From SW4 sp042466115 (GTDB taxonomy: Bacteria; Pseudomonadota; Alphaproteobacteria; Rhodobacterales; Rhodobacteraceae), in the NCBI RefSeq assembly GCF_042466115.1, contig NZ_JAXHBQ010000001.1:992001-1056000 (forward strand): a stretch of 64,000 bases of DNA. Reading direction: 5' to 3'. The translations under genes and the position numbers were made by a program. Below the pieces are notes generated by a model. It saw only the letters and a program-made list of their open reading frames with translations. It was not told the origin of the DNA and made no database searches. Of the stretch, positions 18,333-27,310 are shown piece after piece (the first letter of the stretch is position 1; each line of letters starts with the position of its first letter).

Positions 18333-20666
18333 CTAGCCCTCAATGACTGTCAAATCAGCCACTGCGGCACAAATCGTGCGAATCCGGCTAAGCAGGTTCA
18401 AGCGATTGCGCCGCACCACCGAACTGTCTGCATTGACCTGCACATCGGTAAAGAACGCATCGATCGGCGCGCGCAAGGACGCCATCGCCGTCATCGCCGC
18501 GCCGAAATCCTCGGCCTCCATCGCGGGGGTGATGGTTTTTTCGGCTTTGTCGAGGGCGGCGAACAGCGCTTTTTCGCTGGCGTGTTCAGCAAACTTCACA
18601 TCCGCGCCGAACGAATACTCAACCCCGTCCTTTTCTTCGGCTTGGGTCAGGATGTTGTTGGCGCGCTTGAAGCCCTGCAACAGGTTCTCACCGTCATCCG
18701 TTTGCAAGAATGCCTGCAAGGCCCGCGCACGGTTCACCAGCAAGGTCAGATCATCGTTGGCGGGCATGGCAAGACAGGCGTCGATGACATCGTGGCGGAT
18801 GCCCTCGTCACGCAGGAACACCTTGAGCCGGTCGTGGAAGAAGGAAAGGAGGTCGGCGGGAGCATCTTTGAGATACTCAACATACCTTTCCAGCTCATTT
18901 CGTGCTTTGGCTTCTGCCTCAGCGATTACTGGCAACTCCTGTTCCAGATCGTCCCTAAGGCCGCCCAATAGGGAACCTACATAATTTGAATCCGCAAGTT
19001 TTTCTTGGATTCGAGCGACTTCATTTTCGATATTTGCGTGAGCTCCAGAAAGTGCTTCCAACCAGTGCTGTTTTGCAAGACCCTTCTCGATGGTCAACTT
19101 GGTTGACAGTCGCTTTCCATTTTCCAAAACCAACCGAATAACCCCCAGCGCCGCGCGGCGCAGCGCAAACGGGTCTTTCGACCCTGTGGGTTTTTCATCA
19201 ATCGTCCAGAAGCCTGTCAACAGGTCAATCTTGTCGGCCAGTGCTACGGCCACGGACACAGGCGCGGTGGGCACGTCGTCGGTGGGGCCAAGGGGGGAAT
19301 AGTGTTCTTCGCACGCCGCTGCTACCGCCGGATCAAACCCAGCCTCGGCACTGTAATAACGCCCCATAAGCCCTTGAAGTTCGGGGAATTCATAGACCAT
19401 TTCCGATGACAGATCAGCCTTGGCCACACGTGCGGCCTGTTCGGCCAGCGCCGCATCGGCCCCGACCAGTGGCGCGATGTCCTTGACCAGCGCGGCAATG
19501 CGTTCAATCCGCGCGGCCTGAGATCCCAGCTTGTTGTGAAACGTCACGTTTTCAAGGGATTGCAGCCAACTCTTCATCCCGTCCTTGGCGACACGCAGAT
19601 CGTTCTCCCAGAAAAACTTCGCATCCGCCAAACGGGCCGACAGCACCTTTTGATTACCCGCCAGAATGGTCGCGCCCTGATCGGCGGTTTCGATATTGGC
19701 CACGGTTACAAATTTCTCGATCCGGCCTGATTTCCCGTTGCGCACGGAAAAGAACTTCTGATGCTCTTTCATAGAGGTTTGAAGGACTTCCGGCGGCAAG
19801 TTCAAGTAATCCGCGCCAATCTCGCCCAGCAAAACGACAGGCCATTCAACCAGCCCCGCGACCTCGGCCAGCAGGCCATTGTCCGCGACCACCTCAAGCC
19901 CTTGGGCAAAGGCCTGATTGGTGGCCTCGTGCCAGATCATCTCGGCGCGTTCATCCGCGCGCAGGATCACCTTGGCGCGTTTCAGCTTGGCCTCGTAATC
20001 GTCAAATCCGGTGACGGAAAAAGCATCCGGCCCCATGAACCGGTGCCCGCGTGTGGTGTTGCCAGCCACGATCCCGTCCACATCCAGCGGCACGACTTCG
20101 GCCCCTGCCTCGTCAGATAAAATGCACAGAATCGAATGCAGCGGACGCACCCAGCGCAAGGCGCCCGCGCCCCAGCGCATGGATTTCGGCCATGGGAAAT
20201 TGCGGATCGTCGTGTCCAGCACCTCGGCGACAACGGCACTCGCTGCACGTTGGGGGTATTCTAGGGTGGCGAAAAGTAGCTTTTTCCCTTTGACCTCTCT
20301 CGCTATTATAAACGAGGCACTATCCTCGGAATAGATTCCCTCGCCCGCCTTCAACGCCTCAAGTTTCTCGGCATACCATGAGTTTGGCGCTTCCCAGCCG
20401 ATACTACGCATGAACCCGAATACGGCACTCTCGGGTGCATCAACAGGCGGTCCTTTGCGCTCGTTCTTAATCTTTGGTGTGAAGTCCGACAAACCGGACA
20501 CTGACAGCGTCAATCGGCGCGGCGTGTGAAACGCAGCCGCGCCCGCATAGGTCAAGCCAGCCTCAACCAGCCCGTCCGTGACCAGCTTTTGCAGATCGGC
20601 GGCGGCTTTGGCCTGCATGCGCGCAGGGATTTCCTCGGAGAACAGCTCAATCAGAAGATCAGGCAT
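18333..20666 (-). CDS. glyS: Glycyl-tRNA synthetase beta subunit
   Basis: The beta subunit of the tetrameric alpha2beta2 glycyl-tRNA synthetase contributes tRNA recognition. It starts MPDLLIELFSEEIPARMQ, has MKEHQKFFSV and the HD-like segments, and ends in the anticodon-binding DALR-type region. At 777 residues it is longer than the usual ~690. The extra length is around residues 525-605, where base composition drops (53 of 120 bases G/C at 18961-19080), and a second low-G+C patch lies at about 20230-20480. The start codon overlaps the stop of the preceding small gene by one base (TAATG). Confidence 0.95.
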   Translation of the reverse strand: MPDLLIELFSEEIPARMQAKAAADLQKLVTDGLVEAGLTYAGAAAFHTPRRLTLSVSGLSDFTPKIKNERKGPPVDAPESAVFGFMRSIGWEAPNSWYAEKLEALKAGEGIYSEDSASFIIAREVKGKKLLFATLEYPQRAASAVVAEVLDTTIRNFPWPKSMRWGAGALRWVRPLHSILCILSDEAGAEVVPLDVDGIVAGNTTRGHRFMGPDAFSVTGFDDYEAKLKRAKVILRADERAEMIWHEATNQAFAQGLEVVADNGLLAEVAGLVEWPVVLLGEIGADYLNLPPEVLQTSMKEHQKFFSVRNGKSGRIEKFVTVANIETADQGATILAGNQKVLSARLADAKFFWENDLRVAKDGMKSWLQSLENVTFHNKLGSQAARIERIAALVKDIAPLVGADAALAEQAARVAKADLSSEMVYEFPELQGLMGRYYSAEAGFDPAVAAACEEHYSPLGPTDDVPTAPVSVAVALADKIDLLTGFWTIDEKPTGSKDPFALRRAALGVIRLVLENGKRLSTKLTIEKGLAKQHWLEALSGAHANIENEVARIQEKLADSNYVGSLLGGLRDDLEQELPVIAEAEAKARNELERYVEYLKDAPADLLSFFHDRLKVFLRDEGIRHDVIDACLAMPANDDLTLLVNRARALQAFLQTDDGENLLQGFKRANNILTQAEEKDGVEYSFGADVKFAEHASEKALFAALDKAEKTITPAMEAEDFGAAMTAMASLRAPIDAFFTDVQVNADSSVVRRNRLNLLSRIRTICAAVADLTVIEG

Positions 20667-21199
20667 TACTGGACCCTTTCCGGTGCAGGTGGGCAGCCTT
20701 CGGGGGCCGGATTGCCATCAAACACGGTTTCGCCGCAGGCGTTGATCTGGTGCCAGGAAAACCCGCGCCCGTCAGGCATGATCGCCACGATCCGGTCAAT
20801 TCCGTAGCTGATGTTTTCGACGCCCATGAATGCGATGGCATCGCCACTTTCTAAGGCTTCGCCAATTTCGCGGGCATCAAAGCAGTCAAACCACGATGGC
20901 GCGACAAGCGGTTCAGCCTGCGGCAGGATCGTGTAGGTTTCCGTCAACATCGCCTGCGACAGCGGCGTATCAAAGCAGGCGCGAAACCGGATCGGGCTGC
21001 TGTCGCTGTCAATCGCCTTGAAGTTTTCGAACAAAATTGGCTCGGATTGGCCCGAAATTACCGAAACAAGTTGCACTTCTCCAACATCTTCGGTCGTAAC
21101 CTTGTCGTAGTAGGCATAGACCTGAAGATAATACATGGCAAAGCCAGCGATAATGGCAGACATGAGAATTCCTATGATTGCGATACGGATCGGGGTCAT
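20666..21199 (-). CDS. Small single-pass membrane protein between glyQ and glyS (DUF6446-like)
   Basis: A 177-residue protein with one N-terminal transmembrane helix (IAIIGILMSAIIAGFAMYYL) and a periplasmic domain containing four cysteines (RACFD, DCFDA, NACGE, EGCPP). I recall such proteins in this exact place in Rhodobacteraceae, named DUF6446, but function is unknown. Start at 21199 overlaps glyQ by 4 nt (ATGA) and its stop overlaps glyS by 1 nt, so it is translated as part of the synthetase operon. Four Cys in a periplasmic domain may form two disulfides. Confidence 0.82.
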   Translation of the reverse strand: MTPIRIAIIGILMSAIIAGFAMYYLQVYAYYDKVTTEDVGEVQLVSVISGQSEPILFENFKAIDSDSSPIRFRACFDTPLSQAMLTETYTILPQAEPLVAPSWFDCFDAREIGEALESGDAIAFMGVENISYGIDRIVAIMPDGRGFSWHQINACGETVFDGNPAPEGCPPAPERVQ

Positions 21200-22116
21200 G
21201 CGGCAGCGCCGCCCGCTTCGGTTTGCACAAAGGCATCGGCGCAAAGCTTTGTCAGCGTGCGCACCCGCCCGATATAGGCCTGACGTTCAGTGACAGAAAT
21301 CACGCCGCGCGCATCCAAAAGGTTAAACAAATGCGAGGCCTTGATCGCCTGATCATAGGCGGGATGCGCCATGATGATTTTCGCACCGGTTTTCGGGTCA
21401 ACGGCAGGGGCGTCCAGAATACGCTGGCATTCGGCCTCGGCATCCTCGAAGTGGCGCAACAGGGTGTCTGTATCGGCCACGTCAAAGTTCCAGCGCGCGT
21501 ATTCCTGTTCGGTTTGCAGGAAAACATCGCCATATTTCAAGGCGATAGGCGCATCCGGGTCGTTGAAGGGCATGTCCATCACGTGATCGACGCCCAGCAC
21601 ATACATCGCCAGACGTTCCAGACCATAGGTCAGTTCGCCCGATACAGGGTGGCAATCGTGCCCGCCCACCTGCTGGAAATAGGTGAACTGGCTGACTTCC
21701 ATGCCGTCACACCAGACTTCCCAGCCAAGACCCCAAGCGCCCAGCGTTGGCGACTCCCAGTCGTCCTCGACAAAGCGGATATCGTGCAGCGCGGCATCAA
21801 TACCGATGGCCTGCAACGACCCAAGGTAAAGGTCCTGCAAATCCGGCGGGCTGGGTTTGATCAGCACCTGATACTGATAATAGTGCTGCAAACGGTTCGG
21901 GTTTTCGCCATAGCGCCCGTCCGTGGGGCGGCGCGAGGGCTGCACATAGGCCGCGGCCCATGCCTTGGACCCCAAGGAACGCAAGGTGGTCGCAGGGTGA
22001 AACGTCCCTGCCCCGACCTCCATGTCATAGGGTTGCAGGATCGCGCAGCCTTTGGCGGCCCAATAGGTTTGCAGCCGCAGGATGATCTCTTGGAAACTGC
22101 GTGGTTTGTCGGCCAT
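21196..22116 (-). CDS. glyQ: Glycyl-tRNA synthetase alpha subunit
   Basis: The catalytic class II alpha subunit activates glycine and charges tRNA-Gly with GlyS. The 306-residue protein has LRLQTYWAAKGCAILQPYD, GAGTFHPATTLRSLG and RPTDGRYGENPNRLQHYYQ, all GlyQ hallmarks including class II motif 2. ATG at 22116, preceded by GAGGG, is preferred to the Met five codons upstream. It heads a three-gene operon with the small membrane protein and glyS. Confidence 0.97.
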   Translation of the reverse strand: MADKPRSFQEIILRLQTYWAAKGCAILQPYDMEVGAGTFHPATTLRSLGSKAWAAAYVQPSRRPTDGRYGENPNRLQHYYQYQVLIKPSPPDLQDLYLGSLQAIGIDAALHDIRFVEDDWESPTLGAWGLGWEVWCDGMEVSQFTYFQQVGGHDCHPVSGELTYGLERLAMYVLGVDHVMDMPFNDPDAPIALKYGDVFLQTEQEYARWNFDVADTDTLLRHFEDAEAECQRILDAPAVDPKTGAKIIMAHPAYDQAIKASHLFNLLDARGVISVTERQAYIGRVRTLTKLCADAFVQTEAGGAAA

Positions 22117-22316
22117 ATCCGCCCTCGTCAAAGCTTTGCGCGTTCAATAGGCGCGCAGGCGGCGCGGGTCAATCAGACAGCGCAGGCGATCCAAAGGGCA
22201 ATCCCGATCAAAACCGTTCAGATTCTTGATGCACGCAGGCCGTGGTCTGCTAATGTCTGCGCCAATCCGCAGGGCGCGGGCCATGGGACAACAGATTCAA
22301 CGGGTTCGGGACAAGT

Positions 22317-24107
22317 ATGAGAACGGCACTTTCAGCACTTCTATTCACAACATTCATTTCCAGCAGCGCATATGCACAAGACATCGTTTGGGTCCAGGTG
22401 GAGGCCCAACCAACCCTGAACGGCGCACAAAGCCGCGTGCGCGCCTATGCGGGCAGTCTTGAGAACGTGAACGGGTATTATCTTGGGTCCGGCTGGTATG
22501 GCATTGCCCTTGGCCCCTATACCCCCCAAGACGCCGAAACCGTGCTGCGCGACCTGCGCAATGCCGGTGCGATCCCGCGCGACAGTTTCATCGCCGACGG
22601 TAGCCGCTTTCAACAACAGTTCTGGCCCGTGGGTGTGGGCGCGGCAACGGCCGCGCAACCGATACCGGGCAATGACGTTGATAATGATGCGGAAATAGCC
22701 GAAACAACTGAACCTGAGGTTCAGGAACCCGATATTGCGGAAGTCATCGAGGTCGAACCCGATCCGGTCCCCGTTCCCGATGAGACCGTCCGAGAGGCCC
22801 GCGCCAGCGAAGCGGAACTTGACCGCGAAGCCAAGCAATTGCTGCAAGTGGCACTGAAATGGGCCGGTTATTACAATGCGGCGATCGACGGGTCTTATGG
22901 CCGTGGCACCCGCGCGGCGATGTCCGCCTGGCAGGAATCCAAGAATTTCGAGGTCACGGGCGTGCTAACCACCCTGCAACGCGCCGAATTGCTGAATGAT
23001 TACAACGCAGTCCTTGAAGGGATGAACCTGCAGACCGTGCGCGACGATGCCAGTGGCATCGAAATCAGCATCCCCACCGGCGTGGTTGAATTTGCCGAAT
23101 ACGAACCGCCATTTGCCCGCTTTGATCCCAAGGGCGAGGTCGACGCCCGCGTATTGCTGATTTCACAGGAAGGCGATCAGACTCGCCTTTTCGGGCTTTA
23201 CGAAATTCTGCAAACCCTTGCGATGATCCCCGCCGAGGGTGAACGAAGCCGCACTGATCGCTCTTTTGAAATCAACGGCATCGACGATGAAATTGCCTCC
23301 TATACCTTCGCGCGGCTGGACGACGGGCAGATCAAGGGCTTTAGCCTGATCTGGCCTGCGGGCGACGAAGAACGCCGCACGCGAATTCTGGATGAAATGA
23401 AGGCCAGCTTTAACACTGTTGACGGGGTGCTTGATCCGGCCATCGCCGCGCCTGATGAAGATCAGGCGATCGACCTGATTGCCGGTCTGGAAATCCGCAA
23501 GCCACGTGTGGCCCGTTCCGGTTTCTTTATCGACGCGCGCGGTGACGTGCTGACAACCGTCGAGGCCGTGGATGAATGTTCGTCCATCACGATCAACGCC
23601 GAATATGACGCAGCGGTCGTGCACCGCGACGACGCGCTGGGGATCGCCGTTGTGCGCCCTGATACGGCCTTGGCCCCTGTGCAGGTCGCCCAATTGCAAA
23701 CCGGTGTGCCGCGCCTGACGTCGGATGTGGCCGTGGCGGGTTTTCCCTATGGAGGCGTGTTGTCGACGCCGTCCCTGACGTTTGGCACGCTCGCTGACAT
23801 TCGCGGGTTGAACGGCGAGGAAGAAGTGAAACGCCTCGCGATCTATGCCCAGCCGGGTGACGCGGGCGGGCCGGTCTTTGACAACGGTGGTGCGGTGCTG
23901 GGGATGCTTTTGCCCAAGGTGCCGCTGAACGGACAGATCCTGCCGCCCGAAGTCAGTTTTAGCGTCGATGCCGACCAGATCATCGCCTCTTTGCAGGGCG
24001 CCGGGATCAGCCTGCAAACCACTGACAGCGTTGCCTATATGACACCGGAAATGATGACGTTGATGGCCGCCGATGTGACCGTGCTGGTCAGTTGCTGGGA
24101 CGACTAG
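22317..24107 (+). CDS. Secreted trypsin-like protein with peptidoglycan-binding domain and lost catalytic residues
   Basis: The 596-residue exported protein has a signal peptide (cut after SSSAYA), a SPOR-like domain at about 25-100, an acidic linker, a peptidoglycan_1 domain at about 165-235 (LLQVALKWAGYYNAAIDGSY), and a trypsin-like domain from about 395 to the end. Aligned to DegP-type proteases by eye, the catalytic His is Glu416 (LTTVEAV instead of LTNAHVV) and the Ser is Ala516 (PGDAGGP instead of PGNSGGP); Asp439 remains. It should therefore not be a serine protease and may instead bind a peptide or scaffold at the cell wall. Confidence 0.85.
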   Translation: MRTALSALLFTTFISSSAYAQDIVWVQVEAQPTLNGAQSRVRAYAGSLENVNGYYLGSGWYGIALGPYTPQDAETVLRDLRNAGAIPRDSFIADGSRFQQQFWPVGVGAATAAQPIPGNDVDNDAEIAETTEPEVQEPDIAEVIEVEPDPVPVPDETVREARASEAELDREAKQLLQVALKWAGYYNAAIDGSYGRGTRAAMSAWQESKNFEVTGVLTTLQRAELLNDYNAVLEGMNLQTVRDDASGIEISIPTGVVEFAEYEPPFARFDPKGEVDARVLLISQEGDQTRLFGLYEILQTLAMIPAEGERSRTDRSFEINGIDDEIASYTFARLDDGQIKGFSLIWPAGDEERRTRILDEMKASFNTVDGVLDPAIAAPDEDQAIDLIAGLEIRKPRVARSGFFIDARGDVLTTVEAVDECSSITINAEYDAAVVHRDDALGIAVVRPDTALAPVQVAQLQTGVPRLTSDVAVAGFPYGGVLSTPSLTFGTLADIRGLNGEEEVKRLAIYAQPGDAGGPVFDNGGAVLGMLLPKVPLNGQILPPEVSFSVDADQIIASLQGAGISLQTTDSVAYMTPEMMTLMAADVTVLVSCWDD

Positions 24108-24112
24108 GGTAG

Positions 24113-24130
24113 CCTGGGTCAAGACCCAGG
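24113..24130. terminator. Hairpin between two convergent genes
   Basis: CCTGGGTC and GACCCAGG form a perfect 8-bp stem with a 2-base loop, exactly between the stop codons of the pseudoprotease and the decarboxylase. No T-run follows on either strand, so it may be a weak bidirectional terminator or a 3'-end stabilising hairpin. Confidence 0.5.
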
Positions 24131-25729
24131 TTACGCCCCGGCAATATCCGATGTGACATAGATCAGCGTTGGCCCATCTGCGGCCAGCGCTTTGGTCACA
24201 TCTTTTTGCAAGGCATCCAGAGATCCGGGCGCGGCCGTATAGGCCCCATAGGCCCGCGCCAGCATAATGAAATCGGGGTTGCGCTGGATCACCGCGTTGG
24301 GCGCAATCTGTGCGCGCACCATGCTCGCCTCGATCTCGCCCAGCTTGCCGTTGTCCCAGACGATGATCGGCAGGGGCAGGCCCAGTTCCACGGCCACGCC
24401 CAGTTCCTGCAGCGTAAACTGAAAGCCATAGTCACCGGCAATCGCCACCGTTGGCAGCCCTCTGCGCGCCACAGCCCCACCAATCGCCGCAGGCAGTGCA
24501 TACCCCAGCGTGCCAAACCCATAGGGATGGTGCCAGTGGCCCGCGCGCGCCATCGGCCAGATTTCCTTGGCGGCATAGGCGAACTGGGTCATGTCGGAAT
24601 AGATCATGGTGTCGGCGGGCAAGGCCGCGCGCAAGGCATCGGCAACAGGGACGATCCCGGGGCGCTCAGTCATGATTTCGGCGCGCCACATGTGGCGCTG
24701 TTTGGCCACGGCCCCTGCATCCCAATCGGTGGCGCCCGTGTCAGGCAATGCGGCGCCCAGATCGGCCAGCAATGCCGCACAATCCCCAAGGACCGTCACG
24801 TCAGCGCGGTGCCGATCACTCAGCACCTGCGGGTCGATATCGACGCGCACCAATGTGCCGGAATGGCCCAGCTTGTCGCGCCAAAGGTCAACCTCGGACA
24901 GTTCCGTGCCAAGCGCGATCACCAGATCGGCCTGCCCGATCATATCGGCACTGGACCCGCGCGCCAGATAGGCACCGAAATGCAGCGGTGCATCGGCCGG
25001 CACGATCCCGCGCCCCGCATAGGTGGTCAGGCTGGCCGCCTGCCATCGCGCCAATAGCGGTGCTGCGAAATCAATCCCCTTGGCCCCGCCGCCAAAGATA
25101 AACAGCGGGCGTTTCGCCGCCCGTATCTGCGCTGCCAGATCCGTGACCTGTGTGCCAGACGCCTTGGGAAGCGGCGCGGTTGGCAAAGGTGCCGGATCAT
25201 GACCCGCGGCCCGCGCTTGCAACAGCGGTATTGGCACGCTGATATGCTTGGGTCGGGGGCGCGCGCTTTGGAATTCCATCAACGCGCGATCAATCAGCGC
25301 ATAGGCTGCATCGGCCGTGCGCGCCGTTTCGGACCAGTCACAGACCGTGCGCGCCGCCCCTTCCTGATCCTTCATCTGGTGCAACTGGCCGCGTGTCGCC
25401 GCCGTTTCACCCAGACAGCTGGAAATCGCCAGCACCGGCACCGAATCCGAATAGGCCTGCCCCAGTGGCGTCAGGGTATTGCACAGCCCCGGTCCCGTGA
25501 TCACATAGGCCACGCCGGGCCGCCCCGTGGCGCGCGCATAGCCATCGGCCATGAACCCCGCGCCCTGTTCGTGGCGCGCAAGGACATGTGTAATTCCTGC
25601 CTCCTCGATCCCGCGATACATTTCCTGATTGTGCACCCCCGGAATGCCGAAAATCACATCCACGCCGCGCGATTTCAGCATATGCGAGATTTGCGCACCT
25701 AGAGGGCGTTCAGGGGGGCTTTCAGACAT
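24131..25729 (-). CDS. Thiamine-diphosphate-dependent 2-oxoacid decarboxylase/acetolactate synthase-like enzyme
   Basis: A 532-residue ThDP enzyme with the three expected domains: N-terminal PYR domain with catalytic Glu54 (LARHEQGAGFMADGYARATG), central domain, and C-terminal PP domain with the GDY...N motif (AIAGDYGFQFTLQEL to VWDNGKLG). The annotation that fits best is 5-guanidino-2-oxopentanoate decarboxylase (AruI-like, arginine transaminase pathway), which is common in Rhodobacteraceae; benzoylformate- or acetolactate-type activities are alternatives. ATG at 25729 overlaps the trkH stop by one base (TGATG), which favours it over the Met seven codons upstream. Confidence 0.85.
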   Translation of the reverse strand: MSESPPERPLGAQISHMLKSRGVDVIFGIPGVHNQEMYRGIEEAGITHVLARHEQGAGFMADGYARATGRPGVAYVITGPGLCNTLTPLGQAYSDSVPVLAISSCLGETAATRGQLHQMKDQEGAARTVCDWSETARTADAAYALIDRALMEFQSARPRPKHISVPIPLLQARAAGHDPAPLPTAPLPKASGTQVTDLAAQIRAAKRPLFIFGGGAKGIDFAAPLLARWQAASLTTYAGRGIVPADAPLHFGAYLARGSSADMIGQADLVIALGTELSEVDLWRDKLGHSGTLVRVDIDPQVLSDRHRADVTVLGDCAALLADLGAALPDTGATDWDAGAVAKQRHMWRAEIMTERPGIVPVADALRAALPADTMIYSDMTQFAYAAKEIWPMARAGHWHHPYGFGTLGYALPAAIGGAVARRGLPTVAIAGDYGFQFTLQELGVAVELGLPLPIIVWDNGKLGEIEASMVRAQIAPNAVIQRNPDFIMLARAYGAYTAAPGSLDALQKDVTKALAADGPTLIYVTSDIAGA

Positions 25730-27177
25730 CAAACTCTCCAGAATTGCCAAGTGAGCATCGTAAAGACGACCATCACCTCAAGCCGTCCAACCAGCATGGC
25801 GATGGACAAAATCCACTTTGCCGCATCGTTCAGGCCCGCGAAGTTGCCCGCCGGTCCGATTTCGGTTCCCAAACCGGGGCCGACATTGGCCAATGCGGTG
25901 GCCGCGCCGGATATCGAGGTGATGAAATCAAGGCCCGTCAGCCCCAACAGCACCGCAATCACCCCCATCGACACAAGGAAAGCCACAAAGAACGCCATGA
26001 CCGAATTCAACACATCCTCGCCCACAGGACGCCCGTCATAGCGCGGCGTAAACACCCCGTGGGGCGAGTGGATCTTGCGCACCTGCGCCTTTATCGACGT
26101 GAACAGCAACTGATACCGGAACACCTTGATCGAACACGAGGTCGATCCCGCGCAGCCACCGATCAATCCGATGAAAAAGAACATCACCACAGCGAACGAT
26201 CCCCAAGCCATGTAATCGGCGCTGGCATAGCCCGTGCCTGTCATGATCGAGGTGACGTTGAACAGGGCCTCGCGAAAGGCGATTTCCTCGACCCCGTGAA
26301 AGGTGCGCCATAAGAACAGGGTCATCACCACGACAATCACAAGGATCACCGTCAGGAACACCCTGATCTGGCTGTCGCGAAACAGCGGCTGCGCGGTGCC
26401 GGAAATCAGCTGCACGTAACGCACGAACGGTAGCGCCGCGAGCACCATAAAGACCGAGGCCACATAATGCGCCCCGCCACCAAAATGCCCGAACGAGTTG
26501 TCGTAATTGGCCATGCCCCCCGTCGACACCGTCGTCATCGCGTGCACAAGCGCATCAAAGGCATTCATCCCCGTGGCCGCATAGGCCAACGCGCAGGCCA
26601 GTGTTATCCCGACATAGACCACAGAAATATTGCTGGAAATCTCGGTCGCGCGGGGCAGAATTTTTCCCATTGTATCAAAGGCTTCGGAGCGGAAAATTTG
26701 CATCCCGCCGACCTTGAGTTCGGGCAGGAACACCATCGCCACAACGATGATCCCGATCCCGCCCAGCCACTGCAAGACGCCGCGCCACAGCTTTAGTCCA
26801 TCCGGCAATCCATCCAGCCCGACAATCACCGTTGATCCGGTCGTCGTCAGCCCCGACATGGCCTCGAAAAACGCATCTGTAAAATTCGCCTCGGTCGCGC
26901 CGATCATGAACGGGAGCGAGCCGAACAATGGCAGCGTAAACCACACCAGCGTGGTCAGCATGAACGTCTGGCGGATATTGAGCCCCGAAGACACGCCATT
27001 GGCGCAGGACAGCGCGATAAACCCGCCACACAGCACCGTAATGACCGAGCTTTCCAGAAACGCGGGCCAATGGCCGTTGCCCGCGACCAAATCGGCAAGC
27101 AAAGGGGCCAGCATCGTCACCCCAAGGGCGCAGACCAGCAAGCCAATAACATATCCCACGGGGCGTATATCGAACAT
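25729..27177 (-). CDS. trkH: TrkH-family potassium uptake protein
   Basis: TrkH is the membrane pore of the Trk K+ uptake system and works with cytoplasmic TrkA. The 482-residue protein has four pseudo-repeated selectivity loops, seen as TTTGSTVIVG, TTVSTGGMAN, IMTGTGYASAD and ANVGPGLG, and about ten membrane helices. No trkA is in the window. It is divergent from the GSCFA gene, with about 130 bases between, and its stop codon overlaps the start of the following ThDP enzyme. Confidence 0.93.
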   Translation of the reverse strand: MFDIRPVGYVIGLLVCALGVTMLAPLLADLVAGNGHWPAFLESSVITVLCGGFIALSCANGVSSGLNIRQTFMLTTLVWFTLPLFGSLPFMIGATEANFTDAFFEAMSGLTTTGSTVIVGLDGLPDGLKLWRGVLQWLGGIGIIVVAMVFLPELKVGGMQIFRSEAFDTMGKILPRATEISSNISVVYVGITLACALAYAATGMNAFDALVHAMTTVSTGGMANYDNSFGHFGGGAHYVASVFMVLAALPFVRYVQLISGTAQPLFRDSQIRVFLTVILVIVVVMTLFLWRTFHGVEEIAFREALFNVTSIMTGTGYASADYMAWGSFAVVMFFFIGLIGGCAGSTSCSIKVFRYQLLFTSIKAQVRKIHSPHGVFTPRYDGRPVGEDVLNSVMAFFVAFLVSMGVIAVLLGLTGLDFITSISGAATALANVGPGLGTEIGPAGNFAGLNDAAKWILSIAMLVGRLEVMVVFTMLTWQFWRV

Positions 27178-27310
27178 GGCGCAGGGTTGGCCTGCCCGCC
27201 CGTGGCTGTCAAGCGCGACTCGCCTTTGTCTGGTCCGCGCCCCGGTGGACCCGCCTGAAATTCAATGGTAAATTCCACACAGAGCGCCTTGTCGCCGCCG
27301 GGAGAATTCT

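Noticed and set aside
22144..22284. A 46-codon minus-strand open frame between glyQ and the pseudoprotease gene
   Set aside because: No ribosome binding site, no known family, no clear coding bias.
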